Assembly (NCBI RefSeq): GCF_003945385.1 | Contig: NZ_AP018920.1 | Location: 186,001 to 250,000, forward strand | Length of the DNA stretch: 64,000 nt | Direction: 5' to 3' | Source: Pseudonocardia autotrophica | GTDB lineage: Bacteria > Actinomycetota > Actinomycetes > Mycobacteriales > Pseudonocardiaceae | In this document: positions 25,713-34,299 of the stretch, piece after piece | Numbering within the stretch: position 1 is the first letter of the stretch | How the letters are laid out: the number at the start of each line of letters is the position of its first letter | Position numbers and translations under genes: made by a program | The notes under the pieces: generated by a model | Database searches by the model: none | Told to the model about the DNA's origin: nothing | The model's input: only the letters and a program-made list of their open reading frames with translations

Positions 25713-26578
25713 ACCCAGTACGCGACGCGGGAACGGTAGTTGCGCAGGCAGACCAGTGCTGCGGTCCAGCCGACGATCGTGATGACGCCGGTGACCAGCC
25801 AGTACCGGCCGACGATCTCCTGACCGAGCAGCGGCTGGCGGACGATCTCCACGAAGTGGAACACCGGGTTGAACTCGACCAGGCTGGCCCGCTCACGGGC
25901 CGCCTCGTTGTCCCGCAGGATGTCGACCGACCACACGATCGGGGTCAGGTAGAAGACCAGCTGGGTCACGCTGGCGATGATCGGCGGGATGTCCCGGAAC
26001 CGGGTCGCGAGGATCCCGGCGAGGATCGCCACCCAGGCGCCGTTGATCGCGAGCAGCGCGAACGCCGGGATCGCGAGCAGCGACGAGAATCCCAGCGGGT
26101 GCGGGAAGATGATCATCAGCACCAACCAGACCACCAGGTTGTGCAGGAAGAACAGCGTCTGTCGCCACACCAGGCGGTAGATGTGCAGGCTCAGTGGCGC
26201 CGGCAGGAACTTGATCAGGCCTTCGTTGGAGATGAAGACCTCGCTGCCCTCGATGATGCAGCCGGACACGAAGTTCCAGATCAGCAGCCCGACGGCGACG
26301 TGCGGCAGGAACGTCGCGATCGGGATCTCGAACAGCGCCGAGTAGAGGATGCCCAGCCCGAGCGCGATGACGCCCATGCTGATCGAGATCCAGAGCGGGC
26401 CCAGCACCGAGCGGCGGTAGCGCTGCTTGATGTCCTGCCAGCCGAGGTACCCCCACAGCGGGCGCTGACGCCAGCCTGCGGCGAGATCCGCGAACGCCCG
26501 GCGCCAGCTGCGCGGGCTCGACACCTCGGACGGGTCGATGAGATCGCCCGGCTCGTTGTCGGTCACGGTCACGGCCAC
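25709..26578 (-). CDS. wzm: Wzm-like permease of the lipid-linked galactan exporter
   Basis: The 289-residue ABC-2 permease has LWGYLGWQDIKQRYRRSVLGPLW before its first TM helix, a typical coupling segment of polysaccharide and teichoic-acid exporters. Six TM helices follow (about 58-80, 88-110, 140-165, 170-195, 205-222, 258-280). GTG 26578 is taken as the start; GTGs follow at 26572 and 26566. It is the first gene of wzm-wzt-glfT1, separated from bpa by a strong hairpin. Confidence 0.92.
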   Translation of the reverse strand: MAVTVTDNEPGDLIDPSEVSSPRSWRRAFADLAAGWRQRPLWGYLGWQDIKQRYRRSVLGPLWISISMGVIALGLGILYSALFEIPIATFLPHVAVGLLIWNFVSGCIIEGSEVFISNEGLIKFLPAPLSLHIYRLVWRQTLFFLHNLVVWLVLMIIFPHPLGFSSLLAIPAFALLAINGAWVAILAGILATRFRDIPPIIASVTQLVFYLTPIVWSVDILRDNEAARERASLVEFNPVFHFVEIVRQPLLGQEIVGRYWLVTGVITIVGWTAALVCLRNYRSRVAYWV

Positions 26579-26603
26579 CCGACGAGGGTACTCAGAGGCC
26601 TGC

Positions 26604-26640
26604 GCGGTGCCCGGCCGGGGAGCCCCCCGCCGGGCACCGC
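26604..26640 (-). terminator. Terminator hairpin after bpa
   Basis: GCGGTGCCCGGC (26604-26615) and GCCGGGCACCGC (26629-26640) form a perfect 12-bp stem with a 13-nt loop, just downstream of the bpa stop and upstream of wzm. Confidence 0.75.
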
Positions 26641-26650
26641 GAAGCGCAGC

Positions 26651-27199
26651 TCAGAGGTACTGACCGGTGCCCCGACCCAGACCCTCGGGAACGCCGGCCT
26701 GCTCGGGCCCGCCGCCGGCGCCCGGCGGCAGTCCGCGGCGCATCTGCTCCAGCTGGGCGCGGGCGGCCATCTGCTGGGCGAACAGCGCCGTCTGGATGCC
26801 GTGGAACAGCCCCTCCAGCCACCCGACCAGCTGCGCCTGGGCGATCCGCAGCTCGCTCTCCGACGGCGTCTCGTCGGCGGTGAACGGCAGGCTGAGCCGC
26901 TGCAGCTCCTCGCGGAGCTCCGGGGCGAGCCCGTCCTCGAGCTCCTTCACGGAGTTCTCGTGGATCTCCTTCAGCCTGCTGCGGGACGCCTCGTCCAGCG
27001 GCGCCGCCTTCACCTCCTCCAGCAGCTGCTTGATCATGGTGCCGATCCGCATGACCTTCGCGGGCTGCTCGACCATGCTCGCCGGACTCTGCTGCTCGAC
27101 CTCGTCGTCGCCGGAGGGGATCGTCGCCATGCCCACCGGGCGGCCGTCGGCGCCGACCACCACGACCCGCTCGCCGGGGGTCTCCTGCTCGTCGCTCAT
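26651..27199 (-). CDS. bpa: Bacterial proteasome activator Bpa
   Basis: The 182-residue protein starts at ATG 27199 behind ggggaa. Its helical middle (KVMRIGTMIKQLLEEVK to the Gln-rich QAQLVGWLEGLFHGIQTALFAQQMAARAQLEQMRRG) forms the four-helix bundle of Bpa/PafE. The C-terminus is GQYL, the proteasome-docking motif that inserts between 20S alpha subunits and opens the gate without ATP. This gene next to wzm-wzt-glfT1 reproduces the mycobacterial order (Rv3780-Rv3783). It implies a 20S proteasome elsewhere in the genome. Confidence 0.96.
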   Translation of the reverse strand: MSDEQETPGERVVVVGADGRPVGMATIPSGDDEVEQQSPASMVEQPAKVMRIGTMIKQLLEEVKAAPLDEASRSRLKEIHENSVKELEDGLAPELREELQRLSLPFTADETPSESELRIAQAQLVGWLEGLFHGIQTALFAQQMAARAQLEQMRRGLPPGAGGGPEQAGVPEGLGRGTGQYL

Positions 27200-27242
27200 G
27201 TTCCCCATTCTGGCCCTCTCGGTGCACACCCCGCAGCGGGGA

Positions 27243-28235
27243 TCAGGCGTCCGGGTTCAGCAGCAGCAGCTTGCCGACGACGCCGCCATCGGCCAGCCTG
27301 CGGTGCGCATCGGCGGCGTCGGCCATCGAGAACCGCTCGTGGACGACCGGGCGGACGCTCCCGGACCCGAACAGCGGCCACACCTGCTCCCGGACCTGCT
27401 CGACGATCTCGGCCTTGGAGTTCGGGCCGGTCACCGGGCGTCCGCGCAGGCCCATCGCGGAGATGTGGCCGCGCTTGGCCAGCAGCGCACCGATGTTCAG
27501 CTCGGCCTTCACGCCGCCCTGCATCCCGATGATCATGAGACGGCCGTCGCGGGCCAGCGCGGACAGGTTGTTCGCCAGGCCCTTGGCCCCCATGTTGTCC
27601 AGGATGACGTCGGCGCCGCGCCCGTCGGTCGCCTTCTTCAGCTCCTCGGCGACGTCGTCGTGGTAGTCGATGGCGATGTCCGCGCCCAGGTCACGGCAGA
27701 ACTGCAGCCGGTCGGGAGTGCCCGCGGTCGCCGCGACGCGGGCGCCGAACGCCTTCGCCACCTGGATCGCGTGCGTCCCGATGCCGGACGAACCGCCCTG
27801 GATCAGGAACGTCTCGCCGGCGGCGAGCCGGCCCTCCATGAACACGTTCGACCGGACGGTGCAGGCCACCTCGGGCAACCCGCCGGCGTCCTCGATCGAC
27901 ACGCCGTCCGGGATCGGGAGCAGCTGTACCGCCGGCACGACGACCTTCTGCGCGTAGCCGCCGCCGGCCAGCAGCGCGCACACCTCGTCGCCGACGTTCC
28001 AGCCGGTGACGCCGTCGCCGAGCGCGGCGATCCGGCCCGAACACTCCAGACCGAGGATGTCGGACGCACCCGGCGGGACCGGATAGTTCCCCTGCACCTG
28101 GAGCAGGTCGGCCCGGTTCACCGCGGACGCGACGACGTCGAGCAGCACCTCGCCGGGCCCCGGCTCGGGATCCGAGACCTCCGCCCAGGTCATCTGTTCG
28201 GGGCCGCCGTACTCCGCCAAGGTGATCGCCTTCAT
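27243..28235 (-). CDS. NAD(P)H:quinone oxidoreductase, zinc-free MDR family
   Basis: The 330 residues begin MKAITLAEYGGPEQM at ATG 28235. The N-terminal GroES-like domain lacks the zinc-ligand Cys set of alcohol dehydrogenases. The Rossmann part has QGGSSGIGTHAIQVAKAFGARV (about 142-163). The features fit quinone oxidoreductases of the PIG3/QorA type that reduce quinones with NADPH. It is divergent from the GNAT gene and 43 nt upstream of... the bpa start lies beyond its stop, on the same strand, so the two could share a transcript. Confidence 0.88.
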   Translation of the reverse strand: MKAITLAEYGGPEQMTWAEVSDPEPGPGEVLLDVVASAVNRADLLQVQGNYPVPPGASDILGLECSGRIAALGDGVTGWNVGDEVCALLAGGGYAQKVVVPAVQLLPIPDGVSIEDAGGLPEVACTVRSNVFMEGRLAAGETFLIQGGSSGIGTHAIQVAKAFGARVAATAGTPDRLQFCRDLGADIAIDYHDDVAEELKKATDGRGADVILDNMGAKGLANNLSALARDGRLMIIGMQGGVKAELNIGALLAKRGHISAMGLRGRPVTGPNSKAEIVEQVREQVWPLFGSGSVRPVVHERFSMADAADAHRRLADGGVVGKLLLLNPDA

Positions 28236-28290
28236 GGGGACGACGGTATTCCGTCGCACCACGGGGGGCGATCCGGCAAGGTCACGCGTC

Positions 28291-28980
28291 GTGGACCGGC
28301 TTCCCGCACCGATCGACCCGGTGCCCGACCCGTGGCCGCTGCACGGGCTGGTGCTGCGGACCCCACGACTCGAACTGCGTCCGGACGACGACGGATCGCT
28401 GCGTGAGCTGGTCACGATGCTGCACGCGACGGGCGTCCATCCGGCGTCGGCGATGCCGTTCTCCGTGCCGTGGACCGACGCCGATCCCCGCTACCTCGGA
28501 CGTGGGGTCGTGCAGTACTTCTGGTCCGAGCGGGCCCGGACCGGGCCGGAGTCCTGGGCGCTGCACCTGGTGGTGCGCAGCGAGGGCCGGGTGATCGGGT
28601 TGCAGAGCCTGACCGCCGACCGGTTCGGTCTGCTGCGCGGCGTGGAGACCGGCTCCTACCTGGGCCTGAGCTACCAGGGGACGGGGTACGGCACCGAGAT
28701 GCGGGCCGCCGTGCTGGCGTTCGCGTTCGACCACCTCGGGGCGACGACCGCCCGCTCGGACTACGTCGAGGGCAACGACGCCTCGGCCGCGGTGTCGCGC
28801 CGCCTCGGCTACCGCGCCGACGGGACGTCGCTGAACTCGGCCCGCGAGGTGCGGACGGTGCAGCACCGGGTGCTGCTCACGCCGGAGGAGTTCGTCCGGC
28901 CCGGGTGGGAGCTGGGCGTGCGGGGCTACACCGACGAGCTGGCCGGGTTCCTCGGAGCACAGCCGCCGCGCGGGGGGTGA
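28291..28980 (+). CDS. GNAT-family N-acetyltransferase (RimJ/RimL-like)
   Basis: The 229-residue protein starts at GTG 28291 by similarity of its beginning (LRTPRLELRPDDDGSLREL). The acetyl-CoA loop appears as YQGTGYGTEMRAAVLAFAFDHLG (about 128-150), with ARSDYVEGNDASAAVSRRLGYR following. That is the RimJ/RimL type acting on protein N-termini or small amines. Substrate unknown. Confidence 0.85.
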   Translation: MDRLPAPIDPVPDPWPLHGLVLRTPRLELRPDDDGSLRELVTMLHATGVHPASAMPFSVPWTDADPRYLGRGVVQYFWSERARTGPESWALHLVVRSEGRVIGLQSLTADRFGLLRGVETGSYLGLSYQGTGYGTEMRAAVLAFAFDHLGATTARSDYVEGNDASAAVSRRLGYRADGTSLNSAREVRTVQHRVLLTPEEFVRPGWELGVRGYTDELAGFLGAQPPRGG

Positions 28981-29007
28981 GCGCGGCCGGCTCACCCTCG
29001 CTCGGCG

Positions 29008-29946
29008 CTATCCGAGGTCGCGGGCGGAGAACGTGTCGCAGGACCGGGGGTCGCCGCTGTCCAGGCCGGTCGTGAACCACCGCTCGCGCTGCTGGGAGCT
29101 CCCGTGCGAGAACTGGGACTCGTCGACCCGGCCGGAGCCGAGGTTCTCCTGGATGAAGTCGTCGCCGATCCGGGACGCGGTGTCCAGCGCGGCGTCGATG
29201 TCGGCCTGGGTCAGCTCGGTGATCAACGGGCGCCCGGACTCGCCGGGGACGGTCGTCGCGTGGTGCGTCCAGACCCCCGCGTAGCAGTCGGCCTGCAGCT
29301 CGACCCGGACCTGACCGGACTCCGGCCCGGTCTCCCGGCCGGCGCGCTGCAGATCGCCGGTCAGGTTCTGGATGTGGTGGCCGTACTCGTGGGCCATCAC
29401 GTAGGCCTGCGAGAACGGGCCACCCTGGGCGCCGAAGCGGGTCTCCAGGTCCCGGAAGAACGTCAGGTCGATGTAGATCTCCGAGTCCGCCGGGCAGTAG
29501 AACGGCCCGCTGTCCGACGACGCCGCCCCGCAGCCGCCGGTGCTGACGCCGCCGGAGAAGAAGTTCGTCCGCGGCCGCTCGAACCCGGAGCTGAACCGGG
29601 TCGCCCAGAAGTCGTCCAGCGAGTTCACGACGGCGACCATCCGGCAGTCCGTCGAGTCGTTCGCGGACGCCCCGGTCGCGCAGTTCTGCTGCAACGACGA
29701 GTTGTCCGCGGTCTGGCCCGACCCGACCTGGTCCAGGCTCGGGTAACCGCCGCCGGCGGCCATCCCGCCCAGGTCGACGCCCGCGAAGTTCGACAGCAAC
29801 AGGTAGATGATCACGCCGACGATGCCGAGCCCGCCGCCGGCGCCGGCGACCCGCCCGCCGACACCGCCGCCGGCCCGGCCACCGCCGGATCCACGCAGGT
29901 CGTCCACCCCGGACGTGTCCAGCCGAGCGTTCTCGTCGAACCGCAC
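29008..29946 (-). CDS. YpfJ-like neutral zinc metallopeptidase, membrane-anchored
   Basis: The 312-residue protein starts at GTG after gggggagg. A Gly-rich N-terminal cytoplasmic stretch and one TM helix (about 38-55) anchor an extracellular domain. That domain has HEYGHH (His186, Glu187, His190), the HExxH zinc site, and ELQADCYAG, the third ligand region. These are hallmarks of the putative neutral zinc metallopeptidase family. Four Cys residues suggest disulphides outside the cell. Substrate unknown. Confidence 0.9.
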   Translation of the reverse strand: MRFDENARLDTSGVDDLRGSGGGRAGGGVGGRVAGAGGGLGIVGVIIYLLLSNFAGVDLGGMAAGGGYPSLDQVGSGQTADNSSLQQNCATGASANDSTDCRMVAVVNSLDDFWATRFSSGFERPRTNFFSGGVSTGGCGAASSDSGPFYCPADSEIYIDLTFFRDLETRFGAQGGPFSQAYVMAHEYGHHIQNLTGDLQRAGRETGPESGQVRVELQADCYAGVWTHHATTVPGESGRPLITELTQADIDAALDTASRIGDDFIQENLGSGRVDESQFSHGSSQQRERWFTTGLDSGDPRSCDTFSARDLG

Positions 29947-30062
29947 GTCGACCTCCCCCTGACGAGTCGGGAAGATCCCACCACACGCCGTTCAGCGGCA
30001 CACGGGCGCTCGGCGCGTCGGGGTGGATCCGCGCGTCCGGGGGGACCGGTAGCCTTCCCGGC

Positions 30063-30148
30063 GGAAGCGTGGCAGAGCGGCCGAATGCACTCGCCTTGAA
30101 AGCGAGCGTCCGAAAGGACCGGGGGTTCGAATCCCCCCGCTTCCGCCA
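30063..30148 (+). tRNA. tRNA-Ser(UGA), intact, AICE attachment target
   Basis: Acceptor stem GGAAGCG/CGCTTCC, anticodon stem CTCGC/GCGAG with loop CTTGAAA (anticodon TGA at 30097-30099), a long variable arm typical of tRNA-Ser, T-arm GGGGGTTCGAATCCCCC and an encoded CCA (30146-30148). The 3' 55 bp recur at 47631-47685, so the gene stays intact on the integrase side of the element. Confidence 0.97.
30094..30148 (+). repeat. attL: 55-bp core repeat inside tRNA-Ser
   Basis: The segment from the last base of the 5' anticodon stem to the CCA end is identical over all 55 bases to 47631-47685. Matching ends, an adjacent integrase and a tRNA target identify it as one border of an integrated element. 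Confidence 0.95.
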
Positions 30149-30235
30149 GCGCTGATCTGCAAGAACGCAACCGCCGCGCGTTCCCGGCTGTTGGGGAACC
30201 CGCGACGGTTGCAGTTCCGGTTGCGGTTCGCCTCC

Positions 30236-31490
30236 TCAGGTGGTCGTCGGCGGCCCGTCGGGCGTCTGCCAGAGCAGCCCGCCGACCCGGGACGCGACGT
30301 CCTGCCGGACAGCCGAGGTGATGTGCTGGTAGCGCGCAGCCATCGCCGTGTTCGACCAGCCCATCACGCCCATCACGCCCATGACGGCCCGCTCGGTCAC
30401 GCCGAGCAGGAGCAGGACCGTCGCCGCAGTGTGCCGGGCGTCGTGCAGGCGACGTTCCGGAACCGCGGCCCGGACGAGGAGCTGCTTCCACTTCTTGGTG
30501 TCGGTCCGTGGATGCAGAACGGAACCGGTCTCGGTGGTGAACACGTAATCGGTGTCGACCCACAGATCAGCCGCCCGGCTCTTCTCGTCGTGCTGCTCGT
30601 TCGCGTGCTCGCGCAGCAACTTCACCAGCGGATCGGGCAGGCCGATTCCCCGACGGCCGGCCTCGGATTTCGTCTCTGCGGTCTCGGGTCGGAGCGCCTG
30701 TCGCTGCGGGCAGCGGCCGGCTTGCTTCCGTTCGCAGGTTCCTCCGCAGCCGTGCGCCCATTTCGGGCGCAGGCGGTTCCGCCGTACGACGATGAATCCG
30801 TCGACGAGGTCGACGTCCTGCCAGCGGAGCCCGAGAGATTCGCCCTGGCGCAGTCCGAGTGCCAGTGCCACAGCCCAGCGTGCACCGTTCGCGCTCCGCG
30901 GCTGCGGCCCGGAGGATCCGGGACACCTCGTCGACCGTGTACGGCTCGACCTCGGTGCTGCGAATGCGAGGCGCCTTTGCCAGCAGCGCTGGATTGGTCG
31001 TGGCGTGCCGACGCCGGACGGCCTCATTCAGCGCTGTTCGGACGGTCCGGTGCACCTGGTGAGCGGTGCCGGGGGCGGCTCCGTTCCGCATCATCTTCTG
31101 ATATAGCCGTTCGAGGTGCTCCGGTTGCAGCTTGTCCAGCTTGTGCGCGCCGATACCGGGGATGAGGTGGACCCGAACCGCGGCCGAGTACGCGTCGTGC
31201 GCATTCGGGCTGATCGCGGGCGGCGCCACGATGGTGTCCAGCCAGTGCATCAGCCACTTCTCGACGGTCCAGTTCGTGCCGGGCTGCGCGATCGTGCACG
31301 CGTCGCGGTTCTTCTCCAACGCCCGGACCTTCTTGGTGACTGCGGCTTGGGTCTTTCCCCGGACGTGACGTCGGTCGGAACGACCATTGTCCTTCGTCCC
31401 GACGGTGACGTAGCCGTGCCACGATCCGTCGCTGCCGAGGTAGATGCTGGACCGGCCGTTGGCGTTGCGGGTGCGCTTGTCGCGTGTCAT
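30236..31490 (-). pseudogene. int: Tyrosine integrase of the AICE, apparent single-base frameshift
   Basis: The N-terminal part (ATG 31490) holds a SAM-like DNA-binding domain. The catalytic part continues in another frame from about 30890: LGLRQGESLGLRW (Arg), HDARHT (His-x-x-Arg) and AARYQHI (nucleophile Tyr). Removing one G near 30888-30892 joins AAAER to NGARWAVALALG and restores a ~417-residue protein. Just before the Tyr a 9-bp tandem repeat (about 30362-30388) gives the odd string MGVMGVMG. The gene lies next to attL and 11 nt after the excisionase. If the frameshift is real, the element cannot integrate or excise by itself. Confidence 0.88.
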
Positions 31491-31501
31491 GTCCGGTCCT
31501 T

Positions 31502-31789
31502 TCAGGCGGCGCGGTGCTTGGCGACGAGTCGGGCGGCGAACTCGGCGATGGCGTCGGCGTGGATGCGCCGGAGCCGGCCGATGAGGACGGATTCCAGCTC
31601 GCCTGTGCGGACGTAGGCGTACGCGGTCGTCTTCCCGATGCCGAGCTGGTCCGCGGCTTCTCCGACCGTGAGCAGGACGCGATTGGGTCGGGGCGTTGCC
31701 TCCGGCTCGCGCGGCGCCGGCTGGTCGGCCATGAGGGTGGCGAGCTGCGCGAGAAGCTGCCCGATCTGCGCGGTGCGGTCATCGGTCAT
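31502..31789 (-). CDS. xis: Excisionase-like helix-turn-helix protein
   Basis: The 95-residue protein contains LLTVGEAADQLGIGKTTAYAYVRTGELESVLIGRLRRIHADAI, the MerR-like winged HTH of excisionases and AlpA-type proteins. It overlaps the DUF3631 gene by ATGA and precedes int by 11 nt. Xis proteins direct integrase toward excision. Confidence 0.88.
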   Translation of the reverse strand: MTDDRTAQIGQLLAQLATLMADQPAPREPEATPRPNRVLLTVGEAADQLGIGKTTAYAYVRTGELESVLIGRLRRIHADAIAEFAARLVAKHRAA

Positions 31790-33156
31790 CGGGCACCCCC
31801 GTCGGTAGCAGTTACATCGGTTACTGCGGTTACGTGCCTGGTCAGGGGCATAACCGCTGAGCGGGGTGTAACCGCTGCGTCGGTTACGGAGATCTGCTCC
31901 GGCGGGTCGTCGGGTAGAGGCTCGACAGGGGGTGTAACCGTGGGTGCGGTTACGCGGTCGGGATCGGTTACGCCTCTGACCTGCGGTGTAACCGGCGTAA
32001 CCGTGGTAACCGCACCTGCCGGGGCGGGTTCGGTGGTGGGTGGGAGGTAGCGGGCGAAGGCGTCGGAGAGTGCTCCGTCGACGTGGTAGCCCTTGGCGAC
32101 GTGCCCGCCGATGCGCAGCGGGCCGGGGCGGACGCCGTAGCGGGCCAGCTCGCGGGCGAGGCGTCGGGCGTCGAGAGGGCGGCCGTCGAGGTCGGCCCAG
32201 CCGGCTTCCTCGTCGGCGCAGAGCCGGCCGATGATGTCGCTGGTCGCCATCCGCTCGGCTTCGTGGGCGGTGAACAGGGCGCGCAGGTCGGCGAGCAGCC
32301 GCGTCCCGACCGACGTGCCGGTCTCGGTGGCCTGCCCGACGAAGTGCATGGCGGCGGCGCGGGCGGTGTCGGGCCAGTGCCCGCCGGCGAGGTCGGCGAT
32401 GGCGAGCAGGGGTTCCCAGACCTCGGCGGCGCGGTCGGTGACCTGTTCGGGCATGACCGGTTCGGCACCGACCAGCTCGTCCTCGCCGACCATGTCGAGC
32501 CAGGCGGCGAGCTGCTCGCGCAGCGGCGTCGCCTCGTTGTCGACCCGGCGCTCGCGGAACGCCTCGGCGCGTTCGTGCGGGGCGCGGCGGCGCATGTGCA
32601 CGGTGATCGCGCGGGTGGTGATCGTGGCAGGCATCGCCCCGGCGATCCCGGCCAGCGCGACCGGGGCGAAGACCGGGAACCGCTCGACCTTCATCCGGGA
32701 GGCGTCGCCGACGCAGCGGGACACGGTGGCCGAGCGCTTGTATCCGGAGTTGAGCAGCCCGCGCAGGTCCTCGTTGTTCCCGCCGCCCTTGGGCGAGAAC
32801 ACGGCGTCGATCTCGTCGAACAGCAGCGTGACCGGGCCGTCGCAGAGCATCCGGAAGATGGCCGCGGTGGTGATCGAGATGGTCATCTCGGGCTTGCGGA
32901 CGAGGTACTGCGCCACTTCCAGGACACGGGTCTTGCCGGAGCCGGGCTCGGCGCTGTCGAGGATGAGGCGCGGGGTCGTGTAGAAGTGCTGGACGGCGTG
33001 GGTGTGGGCGTACCAGAGCGCCAGCATCGGGGCGGTGTGCCGGTCGGGGAACACCGAGAACCGGGAGACGAACGCGGCGACCTGGTCGAGCAGCTCGGCC
33101 GGGGCGATGGCGGGCAGGTCCGGGACGGCGCGCAGGCCGGCGGGTGTGGTGCTCAT
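31786..33156 (-). CDS. DUF3631 ATPase/helicase-like replication protein
   Basis: The 456-residue protein has Walker A EPGSGKT (70-76) and Walker B LLFDEID (111-117), then the DUF3631 region with RLLADLRALF and LARELARYGVRP. It follows prim-pol with an ATGA overlap, so it is likely the helicase partner of the primase in element replication. The last ~60 residues are unlike the rest: many Val-Thr pairs encoded by GGTTAC-type repeats (31810-32011). This tail probably exists because the DNA repeats serve another purpose. Confidence 0.85.
   Translation of the reverse strand: MSTTPAGLRAVPDLPAIAPAELLDQVAAFVSRFSVFPDRHTAPMLALWYAHTHAVQHFYTTPRLILDSAEPGSGKTRVLEVAQYLVRKPEMTISITTAAIFRMLCDGPVTLLFDEIDAVFSPKGGGNNEDLRGLLNSGYKRSATVSRCVGDASRMKVERFPVFAPVALAGIAGAMPATITTRAITVHMRRRAPHERAEAFRERRVDNEATPLREQLAAWLDMVGEDELVGAEPVMPEQVTDRAAEVWEPLLAIADLAGGHWPDTARAAAMHFVGQATETGTSVGTRLLADLRALFTAHEAERMATSDIIGRLCADEEAGWADLDGRPLDARRLARELARYGVRPGPLRIGGHVAKGYHVDGALSDAFARYLPPTTEPAPAGAVTTVTPVTPQVRGVTDPDRVTAPTVTPPVEPLPDDPPEQISVTDAAVTPRSAVMPLTRHVTAVTDVTATDGGAR
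31810..32011. repeat. Cluster of GGTTAC/GTAACC repeats in the 3' end of the DUF3631 gene
   Basis: Ten exact hexamers occur in 202 bp: GGTTAC at 31819, 31828, 31882, 31948 and 31966; GTAACC at 31868, 31934, 31988, 31997 and 32006. AGTTAC (31810) and ATAACC (31850) are one-off variants. Flanks suggest the consensus kCGGTTACr. Three copies at 31988-32011 are spaced by exactly 9 bp. This is a candidate replication origin or protein-binding array. Confidence 0.8.
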
Positions 33157-34100
33157 GCCGACCGCCGCCCCTCGCCGTGGGAGCGAGTGCTCGACAGGGT
33201 GGGCAGCCGACGGGGCCGGCGGGCGCCGTAGCCGAGTCCGGACGCGATCGTGGCGGCGATGTCGCCGGCGGTGCAGTCGCACGGCCCGTCGACGATGTGC
33301 CCGGCCGCAGCGGTCAGGTCCGCGGCGGCCTGGCGGTGGTCGAGCACCCCGGCCCCGACGAGCTGTCCGAGGGCACGGGCGGCGGTGAACACCGCGGCGT
33401 TGTGGCCCCCACGCCCGGCCTGAGCGATGCGCTGCAGCTCGGCCCGCACCACCGCCGACACGTAGGCCCCGGCGTCGCGCGGCGTGGTGGTGGGCCGCTC
33501 AGACGGCGCTGAGTTGGCCGTGGCGGGGCGAACGGACAGGTGCCAGACCAACCACCCCGGCAGAGGGGGCGGGTCGGTGTCGTCGAGCAGTTCGTAGGAG
33601 CCGTTCGGGAGCCGGCTGCCGGGGGCGAGCACCTGTCCGCCGTGCCCGCGACTGTCGAGCATCGGTCCCAACGTGCGAGCGGTGTTGCCGAGCCGGACCC
33701 CGGGATCGGTAGGGGCGCGGAAGTACAGGTGTCGGCCGCCGGACGGTGTGGCGACGGTCCAGGTGTCGGGTAGCCCGCCCCGGCCGGCGGCGAGGCCGGC
33801 GAGCACGGCGGCGCCGTCGCGGCTCTGGTCGGGGTCGGTCGGCTTGGGGGTGTCGCAGTCGACGACCAGGAGCCGGGAGGGGCCGCAGGCGATGCCGGCG
33901 TTGTGGTCGGGGTGGGCGGTGAAGTAGTCCACGATGGTCTCCGGGTGAGTGGTGGCGCGGGACTCCCACGCCGGGATGGCGGGCTGCTTGCGGCCGGGCA
34001 GGACTGGGAAGAGGTGCCAGCCGCGGGCGGCGAGGTCGAGCCAGCCGGCGAGACGAGCACGGTCTGTGGGACTGCCGGAACGGTCACTCTGTGTCGACAT
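33153..34100 (-). CDS. Bifunctional DNA primase/polymerase (prim-pol)
   Basis: The 315-residue protein starts at ATG 34100 (caggag at 6-nt spacing; ATG 34121 is less likely). The prim-pol domain begins with GWHLFPVLPGRKQP and has the metal-binding VVDCDTP (Asp81, Asp83) and TPSGGRHLYF (His124), with a third acidic region later. A helical C-terminal domain (about 205-300) follows. It would prime and copy the excised element, pairing with DUF3631 downstream. Confidence 0.9.
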   Translation of the reverse strand: MSTQSDRSGSPTDRARLAGWLDLAARGWHLFPVLPGRKQPAIPAWESRATTHPETIVDYFTAHPDHNAGIACGPSRLLVVDCDTPKPTDPDQSRDGAAVLAGLAAGRGGLPDTWTVATPSGGRHLYFRAPTDPGVRLGNTARTLGPMLDSRGHGGQVLAPGSRLPNGSYELLDDTDPPPLPGWLVWHLSVRPATANSAPSERPTTTPRDAGAYVSAVVRAELQRIAQAGRGGHNAAVFTAARALGQLVGAGVLDHRQAAADLTAAAGHIVDGPCDCTAGDIAATIASGLGYGARRPRRLPTLSSTRSHGEGRRSA

Positions 34101-34125
34101 TCGGGCTCCTGATTTCGGCATGGGT

Positions 34126-34268
34126 CTAGCGCCGCAGCACCCGCGTGGATGCTGTGTGGAGGGGATTCCGGGTGTGTTCGCCCTGGTGGCGCTAGGTTGC
34201 TAGCGGGCTGATCAGATGTGGTGTGGCGCGCTAGCGGCGGGTGCTAGGTCTAGCGGGGCTCACTGCTA
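34126..34268. repeat. CTAGCG-type repeat cluster between traB and prim-pol
   Basis: Seven CTAG tetranucleotides (34126, 34192, 34200, 34231, 34243, 34250, 34265) fall in 143 bp. Most extend to CTAGCG or its complement, and one forms the palindrome CGCTAGCG (34229-34236). CTAG is generally rare in bacterial DNA. The cluster fills the only sizeable gap in the AICE minus-strand operon, just past the translocase gene. Candidate transfer-recognition or origin repeats. Confidence 0.75.
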
Positions 34269-34299
34269 GTCGCACCCGCCGCCGCGCCGTCCCGGCCTG

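Noticed and set aside
29811-30563. Minus-strand frame with AGGFEPPVLSDARFQG
   Set aside because: This is the familiar false translation of a tRNA-Ser gene on the opposite strand.
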